Of a stretch of DNA of 64,000 bases, positions 17,036-24,920 are shown piece after piece. The notes under the pieces were generated by a model. It made no database searches. It saw only the letters and a program-made list of their open reading frames with translations, and was not told the DNA's origin. Both the position numbers and the translations under genes were made by a program. The stretch lies in the NCBI RefSeq assembly GCF_040049195.1, contig NZ_JBDZDL010000006.1. The stretch is one strand, 5' to 3'. Within the stretch, counting starts at the first letter, position 1, and each line of letters starts with the position of its first letter. Origin of the DNA: NCEH01 sp040049195. GTDB taxonomy: Bacteria > Pseudomonadota > Alphaproteobacteria > Rhizobiales > Xanthobacteraceae.

Positions 17036-18022
17036 CTAGCGCATTTCCAGCAGGGCCGCCGCGCCGTCGCGCCCGGCGCCGAGGTGGAAGGCGATCTCAC
17101 TCACGTCGAAATCCGCCCGGTCGAGAAAGGCGCGCCAGCCGGCGAGATCCACCCCGTAGGGATTGTCGCGCAGCAGCTGCACCTTCACGAACGGGAAGCC
17201 GGCGGCGATCAGATCGCGCCAGCCCTGATGCAAAAGGTTCTCGCCCTGCGCGCCGGGCGTGCCTGGAAACAGGATGTCCACGCCAAGCCCCGCGCCTTCC
17301 AGGACCCCGCGCTGCGCGACCTCGTAATCGCGGATGATCTGGAGCTTGTCGCCGCGCGAGCGCACCTCGCCCCAGAACGCGCGGGCAGCGGGGTGAGCAA
17401 GCGCGGACGCCTTGTAGAGGAACAGATAGCTCTGGAAATGCGGGGCCAGTTCCGCGCTCTGTGTCAATGCGACCACGTCCGCCGGGCTCGCGCGCATGCG
17501 CTCCACCGTCGCCGCAAGGGCCGCTGTGGAATGATAGACGCTGTCATTGGCAAACAGCACCTCGGGCGAGGTCCACACCTCGGGCAGATAGCGCAGCGCG
17601 GCCGCCCAGGCGGCGAAATCATAGCCGTGGTTTTCCCGCGTCACCACCGCATCGGCAACCGCGGCGCCGGGGTCGAGGCAGTCCAGGTCCGGCCGGTCGG
17701 TGGCGATGATCAGCACCACCTGCATGCCGCACGCCTGCAGGTCCGCACACAGGCGAAGGGTATGGCCGAACGGGCGCCCGTCCGACGCCGCCGTGACCAT
17801 GAGGCAGACCGGGCCGCCGGAGAGCGAGCGCGCCGGCAGCCGGACAGCACGGAACGCGGGGCCGAGCACGTCGCGATCTTCCTGCACCGGCTGGCCGGAC
17901 GGGGTGGACAGGAGCCGCAGCGCCTTGCGGATGCGGCGCACGGGATTGGCCCGCGCGCTCACGTCCAGCGCGGCGATCAGCAATTGCTTGGAGGCCTCCA
18001 AGCGCGCCTTGACCGACACCAT
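17036..18022 (-). CDS. RgpF-like rhamnan-synthesis / glycosyltransferase-associated protein
   Basis: A 328-residue protein resembling the rhamnan synthesis F (RgpF) domain. Typical segments are VTRENHGYDFAAWAAAL, VLFANDSVY and HFQSYLFLY. The domain occurs in enzymes that build cell-surface polysaccharides, often within multi-domain glycosyltransferases. Here it stands alone. It converges on the O-acetyltransferase gene, with only five bases between the stops. Position and family both suggest a role in the same surface polysaccharide, but the exact reaction is not established. Confidence 0.75.
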   Translation of the reverse strand: MVSVKARLEASKQLLIAALDVSARANPVRRIRKALRLLSTPSGQPVQEDRDVLGPAFRAVRLPARSLSGGPVCLMVTAASDGRPFGHTLRLCADLQACGMQVVLIIATDRPDLDCLDPGAAVADAVVTRENHGYDFAAWAAALRYLPEVWTSPEVLFANDSVYHSTAALAATVERMRASPADVVALTQSAELAPHFQSYLFLYKASALAHPAARAFWGEVRSRGDKLQIIRDYEVAQRGVLEGAGLGVDILFPGTPGAQGENLLHQGWRDLIAAGFPFVKVQLLRDNPYGVDLAGWRAFLDRADFDVSEIAFHLGAGRDGAAALLEMR

Positions 18023-18062
18023 CGCCTGCTCTCCCTGGCGCCTATCCGTATGGCGCCCTTGC

Positions 18063-18626
18063 TCAGAAGCGGGTCACGATCTCGTCGAGGTTCGGCCGCG
18101 GTCGATCCTCCAGCTTCTGCGTCGCGGTGCCGATATAAACGAAGCCGGTGATGCGTTCATGCTCGGCAAGGCCAAGGGCCGCGCGGGCCTTGGGCTCGTA
18201 AGCCGGCCATTCGGTGAGCCAGGTCGCGCCATAGCCGAGCGCGGTTGCGGCGATCAGCAGGTTTTCCACCACCGCGGCGGAAGAAAGCACCTGCTCGATT
18301 TCCGGGATCTTCACATGGGTCGCGGCGCTCGACACCACGGCCACGACCACGGGCGCCCGCAGGAAGCGGTTGCGCTCCTCCTCCACCCGGCGCGGAGCGG
18401 CCTGCGGATCCACCTGGGTCAGCACCTCGGCGAGCACGGCCCCGGCGCGCGCGCGCCCTTCGCCTTCCAGCAGGATGAAGCGCCAGGGCACGAGCTTGCC
18501 ATGGTCCGGCACGCGGGCGGCGATGGTCAGCATCTCGCGCAGATGCTCCGCCGACGGGCCGGGCGCGGCGAAATCAAGAACGCGGGTGGAACGGCGGGTG
18601 CGGAGCACGTCAAGAATGTCGGACAT
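18063..18626 (-). CDS. Nitroreductase-family oxidoreductase
   Basis: A 187-residue flavoprotein of the small YdjA-like nitroreductase group. It shows the FMN-binding TRRSTR near the N-terminus, RVPDHGKLVPWRF, and GYGATWLTEWPAYEP towards the C-terminus. The family reduces nitro compounds or quinones with NAD(P)H, but natural substrates are usually unknown. It precedes the RgpF-like gene by 40 bp on the same strand and may share its transcript. Confidence 0.9.
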   Translation of the reverse strand: MSDILDVLRTRRSTRVLDFAAPGPSAEHLREMLTIAARVPDHGKLVPWRFILLEGEGRARAGAVLAEVLTQVDPQAAPRRVEEERNRFLRAPVVVAVVSSAATHVKIPEIEQVLSSAAVVENLLIAATALGYGATWLTEWPAYEPKARAALGLAEHERITGFVYIGTATQKLEDRPRPNLDEIVTRF

Positions 18627-18827
18627 GGCAAGCCTTCAAGCAATCGCACGGCGCATCCCATCGTTCGCCGCGCTCAAGGGGCGAGGCAGGGCCACGCCCG
18701 CGTTTTCCGCGCCTGCCTTATCACGCCGGACGCGGCTGCCAAAAGCGACATAGCGCTCCCGATGCGTCCCACCGGCGCGCGGACGGGGCCAATGCCGTTG
18801 CGGTGACTTGAAACCGCCGCGGTTTCG

Positions 18828-19862
18828 ATGCACGTCAGAACCATGCGTCGAAAGATCGAAGCCGCCCGCCCCTGGTGGAACCGGCTGCTCCCGTTCCTGC
18901 TTCCGCTGATGGCTGCCGCGCTGGCGAATGGCGCGGCTTTCGGCCAGGCCATGCCTTTCGCCGGCGCCTCCCCCGCGCCGCCGCCGATCGATGCGTTTTC
19001 CGCCCCGCCGCCGCTCGGCGCCAATCCCGGCCTGCGCACCACGCCCCAGGGCCAAGCCGCCGGGCGTGAGCCGCACGCGGTGCTGCCGGCCGCACCGGCG
19101 GGCAAGACCACGGTCGGCGTGTTCGCCCGCTTCAGCGCCGACGGGCCCGCCATTCCGCACGGGCTGATGTGGCGCGTGTTCGCTGATACGGCCGAAGCCT
19201 CCGGCGCCTTTCCGCTGGTGGCGGAGAGCACCGAGCCCGCCCCGGTGTTCTTCCTCAGCCCGGGCGGCTACATCATTCATGTCACCTACGGATTCTCCAC
19301 CGCCGCCCAGCGGTTGCAGGTGGGGGCGGTCGCCCGGCGCGAACAATTCGTGCTCCCATCGGGCGGCCTGCGACTGCAGGCCGACGTCGAGAGCAAGATC
19401 ATCCCCGGCCAGAAGCTGACCTTCGACATTTACGAGGGCTCGTTCCTGCAGGGCCGCACCTCCACCCAGCCTTATTATCGCGGCGCCAATGCCGGCGACG
19501 TGGTGCTCCTGCCGGAGGGGACCTATCACGTGGTTTCCACCTATGGCGACGCCAATGCTGTGGTGCGCGCCGACGTCAACGTGCAGGCCGGCAAGCTCAC
19601 GGACGCCACCTTCCACCACCGCGCGGCGCAGATCGTGCTGAAGCTGGTGGCTGAGAAAGGCGGAGACGCCCAGGCCAACACCCAATGGTCGGTGGTGACG
19701 CCGGGCGGCGACACCATCAAGGAATCCATCGGCGCCCTGCCCACCGTGGTCCTCAGCGAGGGCGACTACACCGCGATTGCCCGCAACGACGGCAAGGTCA
19801 TCAGCCGCGACTTCAAGGTGGAGGCGGGCAAGGACCGCGAGGTCGAGGTCATCAACAAATGA
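18828..19862 (+). CDS. Secreted protein of repeated beta-sandwich modules, function unknown
   Basis: A 344-residue protein with a signal-like hydrophobic stretch (about 20-40, LLPFLLPLMAAALANGAAFG). A proline/alanine-rich linker follows, then about three repeated modules of 75-80 residues. Each module carries a word like LSPGGYIIHVTYG, LPEGTYHVVSTYGDA or LSEGDYTAIARNDG, followed by a strand such as VEAGKDREVEVI. These look like carboxypeptidase-regulatory-like beta sandwiches. I see no catalytic motif. A structural or binding role in the periplasm or cell surface is the likeliest reading. ATG codons at 18828 and 18843 are both possible starts. Confidence 0.75.
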   Translation: MHVRTMRRKIEAARPWWNRLLPFLLPLMAAALANGAAFGQAMPFAGASPAPPPIDAFSAPPPLGANPGLRTTPQGQAAGREPHAVLPAAPAGKTTVGVFARFSADGPAIPHGLMWRVFADTAEASGAFPLVAESTEPAPVFFLSPGGYIIHVTYGFSTAAQRLQVGAVARREQFVLPSGGLRLQADVESKIIPGQKLTFDIYEGSFLQGRTSTQPYYRGANAGDVVLLPEGTYHVVSTYGDANAVVRADVNVQAGKLTDATFHHRAAQIVLKLVAEKGGDAQANTQWSVVTPGGDTIKESIGALPTVVLSEGDYTAIARNDGKVISRDFKVEAGKDREVEVINK

Positions 19863-19899
19863 GATCCCCGCGCCTTTCCGCGGTACCAGGAGCCAGAAT

Positions 19900-20376
19900 G
19901 TGACGACCCTTTATCTGGCGGCCGCCTTCTTCATCGGCGCGTGCATCTCGCTCCAGGCGCCGATCAACAATCAGCTCGCCCAGGCCTTCGGCCACAACAC
20001 CATTCTCGCCGCCCTGTTCTCGTTCCTGGTGGGCACGGTGTTCCTCATCGTGGTTGCCTTGGCGCAGGGCGGCATTCCCACGGCGCTGGCCGCGCTTCCG
20101 AACCAGCCGCTGTGGAAATTGTGCGGCGGGTTCCTTGGCGCCGCCTTCATTATCGGCTCGATCTATCTGGTGCCCAAGATCGGGCTGGCGAGCCTGCTGG
20201 CGCTGGTGATCTGCGGCCAGCTCATCTCATCCCTGCTGCTCGACCATTACGGCCTGGTCGGGCTCATCGAGCGCAAGCTGACGCCGGTGAAGGTGGTGGG
20301 CGCCCTCATCATCATGGCGGGCGTGGTGTTCATGCTGTTCGGCGACCGGCTGCTCAGCGCCCTGCGCAATTCCTGA
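19900..20376 (+). CDS. DMT-superfamily inner-membrane protein (YdcZ/DUF606)
   Basis: A 158-residue protein with five hydrophobic segments covering almost its whole length. It begins LYLAAAFFIGACISLQAPINNQLA, typical of YdcZ/DUF606 proteins, which are half-size relatives of drug/metabolite transporters. The start is GTG at 19900, in the string AATGTGACG. The overlapping ATG at 19898 is followed at once by a stop, while AGGAG at 19888 is well spaced for the GTG. The transported compound is unknown. It converges on the first autotransporter gene, with a strong hairpin between them. Confidence 0.8.
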   Translation: MTTLYLAAAFFIGACISLQAPINNQLAQAFGHNTILAALFSFLVGTVFLIVVALAQGGIPTALAALPNQPLWKLCGGFLGAAFIIGSIYLVPKIGLASLLALVICGQLISSLLLDHYGLVGLIERKLTPVKVVGALIIMAGVVFMLFGDRLLSALRNS

Positions 20377-20382
20377 CCCGCC

Positions 20383-21553
20383 CCTCTCCTGCGCCGGCGG
20401 CGAACGCGCCGGCGCAGGAGCGTTTCAGAACCGCCAGGCGAGATTGGCCTGGAAGGCGTTGGTGGTGACGCCGTCGGCGAACTGGCCCACATAGGACAGG
20501 CCCACACGCGCCTGGGCGGACAGGTTGAGATCCGCGCCCACCTCCAGGAGGGCGGTGTTCTGCGCCAGCGGCACGCCGCCAACCGTGAAGTTCGACCCCG
20601 TCAGGCCACGGAACGCCAGCTGCGCCGTCGGGTCGACATCTCCGAACGCATATTGCCACGCCGCCGAGGCGTGGGGCGCCAGCACCATGCCATTGGACAG
20701 CGCAATCGAGGTTGCCGCCCGCAGGCCGAGCGAGGAATAGCCCACCCCGGCCGACGCCGACGCCCCGGACAGCGGCGCCACCAGCCCGCTCTCGGCGAAG
20801 CTGTCGGTGTTGAGCTGCACCCAGGCCAGGCCCGCGAACGGTTCCAGCGCCACCGACTGGACCGCGAACCCGTAGCCCACCTCGCCGAACACCTGCGCGG
20901 TGCCGCCGTCATATTGCGCGCTCGCCTGCTGCACCGCGCCCGGCAGCACGACGGTGCGGGTGGCATCGATCTGGTTGAAGGCGTAGCTCGCCCCGAGGCG
21001 CAGGTTCCAGGGGCCCGCGCTGGTGCCGGCATAGAGCGCCAGCAGCATGCTGTTGACCTCGGTGGAACTGGCCACCGCATCCACATTGGCGTTGGACTGG
21101 GAATAGCCGAGCGCCGCGCCGAAGCGCCAGTCGCCGGCGCGGATGTCGGCGCCGGACACGACGCCGCCGATGCTCTCGCTCACGCTGGAGGCATTGCCGT
21201 TGCCGTCGAGCGTGGTCCAGCCGCCGAAGCCCTGGGCCCAGATGGTGGTGGGTCCGGCGCTGGGCGCCAGGGCTGCGGCCGGCGCCTTGGTGGCATAGGC
21301 CAGCGCGCCGAGCGCGGTGGAGGGCGCGGGCTGCGCGGCGGCCGCGTCCGGCCCCGCATAGGACAGCGCCGCCGGCCCGCCATAGGCCAGCGCACCCATC
21401 GCCCCGGCCTGGCCGGCATAAGCGCTTTGACGCAGCCGGCCGAGGATCGCCTCCCGGCCATAGATGCCGTCGCCGATCAGCACCGATTGCTCGCTCGCAT
21501 AGGCCTCCCCCGACAGACCCTTCAACGCAGCTGGCAGCTGGCTCGCGGTGAGG
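20383..21553. repeat. Near-identical 1.17-kb repeat, copy 1 (barrel plus hairpin)
   Basis: This segment matches 23750-24920 at a constant offset of 3367 bases. Reading both copies by eye I find only four mismatches: in the DNA for FGDVD, for a nearby alanine, for FGAA and for A/P in the linker. Only the last changes the protein. Identity starts in front of the terminal hairpin and stops abruptly inside the codons before TASQLPAAL, where the passengers become clearly different. Confidence 0.93.
20386..20420. terminator. Shared hairpin between ydcZ-like gene and autotransporter 1
   Basis: A perfect 14-base-pair stem, CTCCTGCGCCGGCG / CGCCGGCGCAGGAG, with a seven-base loop (GCGAACG). It lies nine bases after the rightward membrane-protein stop and four bases beyond the leftward autotransporter stop, so it can serve both transcripts. 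The rightward side is followed by CGTTTC. The same hairpin is duplicated at 23753-23787 next to autotransporter 2. Confidence 0.65.
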
Positions 21554-23406
21554 CTGTAGAGGCTGTTGAGCGAAGACGCGCCGACGTTTGAGGTGGTCGC
21601 GAGCGCACCGCTGTTGAAGCTGCGGTCCACCGCGCCGCCGACTGCGGACTGGTTGGCCGTGAGGCCTGCCTGCCGCGCCATTTGCGAGGTCAGGTTCAGC
21701 GCCACGTTGGTGCCGGAATAAGCCAGCGCCGCGCTCACATAGGTGGGAAGCCCGGGCGTGGTCAGCGTCTCGAAGGCGCCCGTGGTCCCGCCGGTGGCGG
21801 CCAGCAAGGTATAGCTGTTCGTCAGCGTCGAGGTCAGGAAGGGAACCTCCAGCGTGCCGGCGAGCCGCGCCACGCCGGTGATCCCGAAGAAGTCGTTGCT
21901 GCCGGGCGTGACGCGCAAGGAGAGCGTGCCGGCCGAGGTCTGGACGAAGGTGCCGCCGAACAGATGGGTGATCGACAGCCCGTTGCCGCTGACGCCGAGC
22001 CACCCGCTGTTCTCGAACCTCTTGTCCAGCCCGGCCGTCGCGGCGATGCGGCCGTCGATAACGCCCATATTGACGATGACTGTGCCGGTGGCGTCGGGGC
22101 CGCTCCGCACGGCGTCGGACTCGATGGTTGTCTGCAAGGTGCCGTAGTTCAGAAGGGTGCCGTAGAGGCCGTGCAGATCCACCGCCGCCCCCGCGATGCC
22201 GCTGGACGTGATGGTGCCGGTATTGGTCAGGACCCCGTAGGTCTCGCCGCGCATGCCGATGCCGCCATTGCCGCTCACCTTGACGGTTCCGCTGTTGACG
22301 ATGTCGTCACCGATACGGCCCGACAGGACGGCAGTATTGTCAGCGCTGGAAGTCAGCGTCCCGGTGTTGCGGATGGGATTGTAGATGCCCGCGATGGTGG
22401 CGACATAGCCATTGGGCGCGGTGGAGCCGGGTGTCAGATAGATGCCCACCACCGTATCGCCATAAGCCGAATTGGACGACACGAGCGAGGCGCCGGGAAT
22501 ATTGATCTCGTACCAGGTGGGAATGCCCAGCGCATCCACGTGCAGCACGCCGGCGTGCACGACGCCGTCCACCGTCACCCAGTCGGCCACCATGTTGTAT
22601 TCGCCAGAGCGCCCGGCACCGGTGATGCCTTCCAGATGCGTGATCACGGCGCCGGGATGGTCGTAGCTCGCCCAGGTTCCGGTGGTTTGATTGTAGAGAT
22701 AGCCGTGCTCCGCGCCGATTCCCCCGCCCGGCACGTCGAAATAGCCGCCGGCGATCATGTTGCCATAGACGCCGTAGGCGGTGGTGCTGGCTGCGCCCGG
22801 CTTGTTGTTGGTGGCATAGGTGCCGGTGGAGATCGTGTAGATCATCGCATTGCCGGTCGCGAGGCGGGTGTCGTAATCGCCCACCACCTGATCGCCGAAC
22901 GTGCTGTGGGCGATGGTGAAGAGGGTCGGGTTGCTCGGCGCGCTGGGATAGGCCAGCCCCGTGAGTTGCTGGCCCGGCGCGGCCGCGGCGTCGTAGAGAT
23001 AGCTCAGATCGTAGGGCGAAGAGGCCGCGGTGATATAGCTGCCCACGGTGCGCAGCACGCCGCCCTGGTTGCCGAAGCTCGGCCCATAGGGCGAGGAGCC
23101 GATGGCGCCGGGATAGTTCACGCCGTTCGCGGTGGCGACCGGCATGGCCGACCATTGGCCGGTGACCGTATTGTACGCGAGCCCGCCGGTCGCCGTGGTG
23201 CCCGGCACCACATAATTGCCGACGATCGTATTGCCGCGAATGCCGGTCAGGAAGGTGGAGGTAGCACCGTAATTCAGCGTCGTGTAGGGGGTGGGGGCGG
23301 GGGCTGGCGGCTGGGCGTGCGCCCCTGCGCCAAGCGTGCACACCGCGGCAGCGGCAAAAGAGGCGCAGGAAGAAAGAAGATGGATTCGTTTATTCGTCTT
23401 TTTCAT
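20425..23406 (-). CDS. Autotransporter 1 (type Va) with propeller-like passenger
   Basis: A 993-residue outer-membrane autotransporter. A signal peptide (about 1-32) precedes a passenger whose first ~320 residues are built of repeats of the type GN.IVGNYVVPG, FGDQVVGDYD, YGNMIAGGYF, YGDTVVGIYL. About 150 residues of beta-helix-like repeats (IVNSGTVKVSG, VLTNTGTITSSG, LLNYGTLQTT) follow. The last ~376 residues are a beta-barrel ending in the outer-membrane signature WRF. I chose the ATG at 23406 (MKKTNKR); an ATG six codons earlier is in frame. The barrel is almost identical to that of the next gene. Passenger function (adhesion, enzyme) cannot be read. Confidence 0.9.
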   Translation of the reverse strand: MKKTNKRIHLLSSCASFAAAAVCTLGAGAHAQPPAPAPTPYTTLNYGATSTFLTGIRGNTIVGNYVVPGTTATGGLAYNTVTGQWSAMPVATANGVNYPGAIGSSPYGPSFGNQGGVLRTVGSYITAASSPYDLSYLYDAAAAPGQQLTGLAYPSAPSNPTLFTIAHSTFGDQVVGDYDTRLATGNAMIYTISTGTYATNNKPGAASTTAYGVYGNMIAGGYFDVPGGGIGAEHGYLYNQTTGTWASYDHPGAVITHLEGITGAGRSGEYNMVADWVTVDGVVHAGVLHVDALGIPTWYEINIPGASLVSSNSAYGDTVVGIYLTPGSTAPNGYVATIAGIYNPIRNTGTLTSSADNTAVLSGRIGDDIVNSGTVKVSGNGGIGMRGETYGVLTNTGTITSSGIAGAAVDLHGLYGTLLNYGTLQTTIESDAVRSGPDATGTVIVNMGVIDGRIAATAGLDKRFENSGWLGVSGNGLSITHLFGGTFVQTSAGTLSLRVTPGSNDFFGITGVARLAGTLEVPFLTSTLTNSYTLLAATGGTTGAFETLTTPGLPTYVSAALAYSGTNVALNLTSQMARQAGLTANQSAVGGAVDRSFNSGALATTSNVGASSLNSLYSLTASQLPAALKGLSGEAYASEQSVLIGDGIYGREAILGRLRQSAYAGQAGAMGALAYGGPAALSYAGPDAAAAQPAPSTALGALAYATKAPAAALAPSAGPTTIWAQGFGGWTTLDGNGNASSVSESIGGVVSGADIRAGDWRFGAALGYSQSNANVDAVASSTEVNSMLLALYAGTSAGPWNLRLGASYAFNQIDATRTVVLPGAVQQASAQYDGGTAQVFGEVGYGFAVQSVALEPFAGLAWVQLNTDSFAESGLVAPLSGASASAGVGYSSLGLRAATSIALSNGMVLAPHASAAWQYAFGDVDPTAQLAFRGLTGSNFTVGGVPLAQNTALLEVGADLNLSAQARVGLSYVGQFADGVTTNAFQANLAWRF

Positions 23407-23752
23407 GAAAACCCACCGCAGCACACGTAATTTCCTAAAGACCTAACAGAGCAGCATCCGAAATCTAGCCGGATATGTTGTATTTTTGGGATGAACCCGC
23501 TCGAAAGGTAAAACGCCGCGCCGCGTGATATTTAAAGCACATATCCGCGAGAATAGGACAGTGATGACGACGTATCTGTACCTCCGCCCCTGCGGATCAT
23601 TGTGCAGATGCGTGCGCTTTACCGTCGAAGGCGTCGGTGGGAATCGCTGTGACATGCGCGGCGCGCGGTGCACTGCCGGCGCCGCCTGCGGCGGGGAGAA
23701 CAAGGCCTCCGAGACGAGGCGCAGAACCACGAACAGGTTAAGGCATGCTCCT
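23407..23752. promoter_or_regulatory. Intergenic region between the two autotransporter genes
   Basis: About 345 bp with no supportable gene. The part next to 23406 is AT-richer (TTTAAAG, TTGTATTTTTGGG) and should hold the leftward promoter of autotransporter 1. The part near 23600-23740 is GC-rich with no similarity that I recognise. An open frame across it only reads antisense or through the hairpin. Confidence 0.4.
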
Positions 23753-24920
23753 CTCCTGCGCCGGCGGCGAACGCGCCGGCGCAGGAGCGTTTCAGAACCG
23801 CCAGGCGAGATTGGCCTGGAAGGCGTTGGTGGTGACGCCGTCGGCGAACTGGCCCACATAGGACAGGCCCACACGCGCCTGGGCGGACAGGTTGAGATCC
23901 GCGCCCACCTCCAGGAGGGCGGTGTTCTGCGCCAGCGGCACGCCGCCAACCGTGAAGTTCGACCCCGTCAGGCCACGGAACGCCAGCTGCGCCGTCGGGT
24001 CGACGTCTCCGAACGCATATTGCCACGCCGCCGACGCGTGGGGCGCCAGCACCATGCCATTGGACAGCGCAATCGAGGTTGCCGCCCGCAGGCCGAGCGA
24101 GGAATAGCCCACCCCGGCCGACGCCGACGCCCCGGACAGCGGCGCCACCAGCCCGCTCTCGGCGAAGCTGTCGGTGTTGAGCTGCACCCAGGCCAGGCCC
24201 GCGAACGGTTCCAGCGCCACCGACTGGACCGCGAACCCGTAGCCCACCTCGCCGAACACCTGCGCGGTGCCGCCGTCATATTGCGCGCTCGCCTGCTGCA
24301 CCGCGCCCGGCAGCACGACGGTGCGGGTGGCATCGATCTGGTTGAAGGCGTAGCTCGCCCCGAGGCGCAGGTTCCAGGGGCCCGCGCTGGTGCCGGCATA
24401 GAGCGCCAGCAGCATGCTGTTGACCTCGGTGGAACTGGCCACCGCATCCACATTGGCGTTGGACTGGGAATAGCCGAGCGCCGCGCCGAAACGCCAGTCG
24501 CCGGCGCGGATGTCGGCGCCGGACACGACGCCGCCGATGCTCTCGCTCACGCTGGAGGCATTGCCGTTGCCGTCGAGCGTGGTCCAGCCGCCGAAGCCCT
24601 GGGCCCAGATGGTGGTGGGTCCGGCGCTGGGCGCCGGGGCTGCGGCCGGCGCCTTGGTGGCATAGGCCAGCGCGCCGAGCGCGGTGGAGGGCGCGGGCTG
24701 CGCGGCGGCCGCGTCCGGCCCCGCATAGGACAGCGCCGCCGGCCCGCCATAGGCCAGCGCACCCATCGCCCCGGCCTGGCCGGCATAAGCGCTTTGACGC
24801 AGCCGGCCGAGGATCGCCTCCCGGCCATAGATGCCGTCGCCGATCAGCACCGATTGCTCGCTCGCATAGGCCTCCCCCGACAGACCCTTCAACGCAGCTG
24901 GCAGCTGGCTCGCGGTGAGA
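23750..24920. repeat. Near-identical 1.17-kb repeat, copy 2 (barrel plus hairpin)
   Basis: Second copy of the block at 20383-21553, in the same orientation. It codes for the last ~376 residues of autotransporter 2 and the terminal hairpin. The single residue difference between barrels is proline here against leucine in copy 1, in the alanine/proline linker before the barrel. Confidence 0.93.
23753..23787. terminator. Duplicated hairpin downstream of autotransporter 2
   Basis: Identical in sequence to the hairpin at 20386-20420: a 14-base-pair stem with a GCGAACG loop, four bases beyond the autotransporter stop. Its presence shows that the duplicated block includes non-coding sequence past the gene end. 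It is likely to limit read-through from autotransporter 2 into autotransporter 1. Confidence 0.6.
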
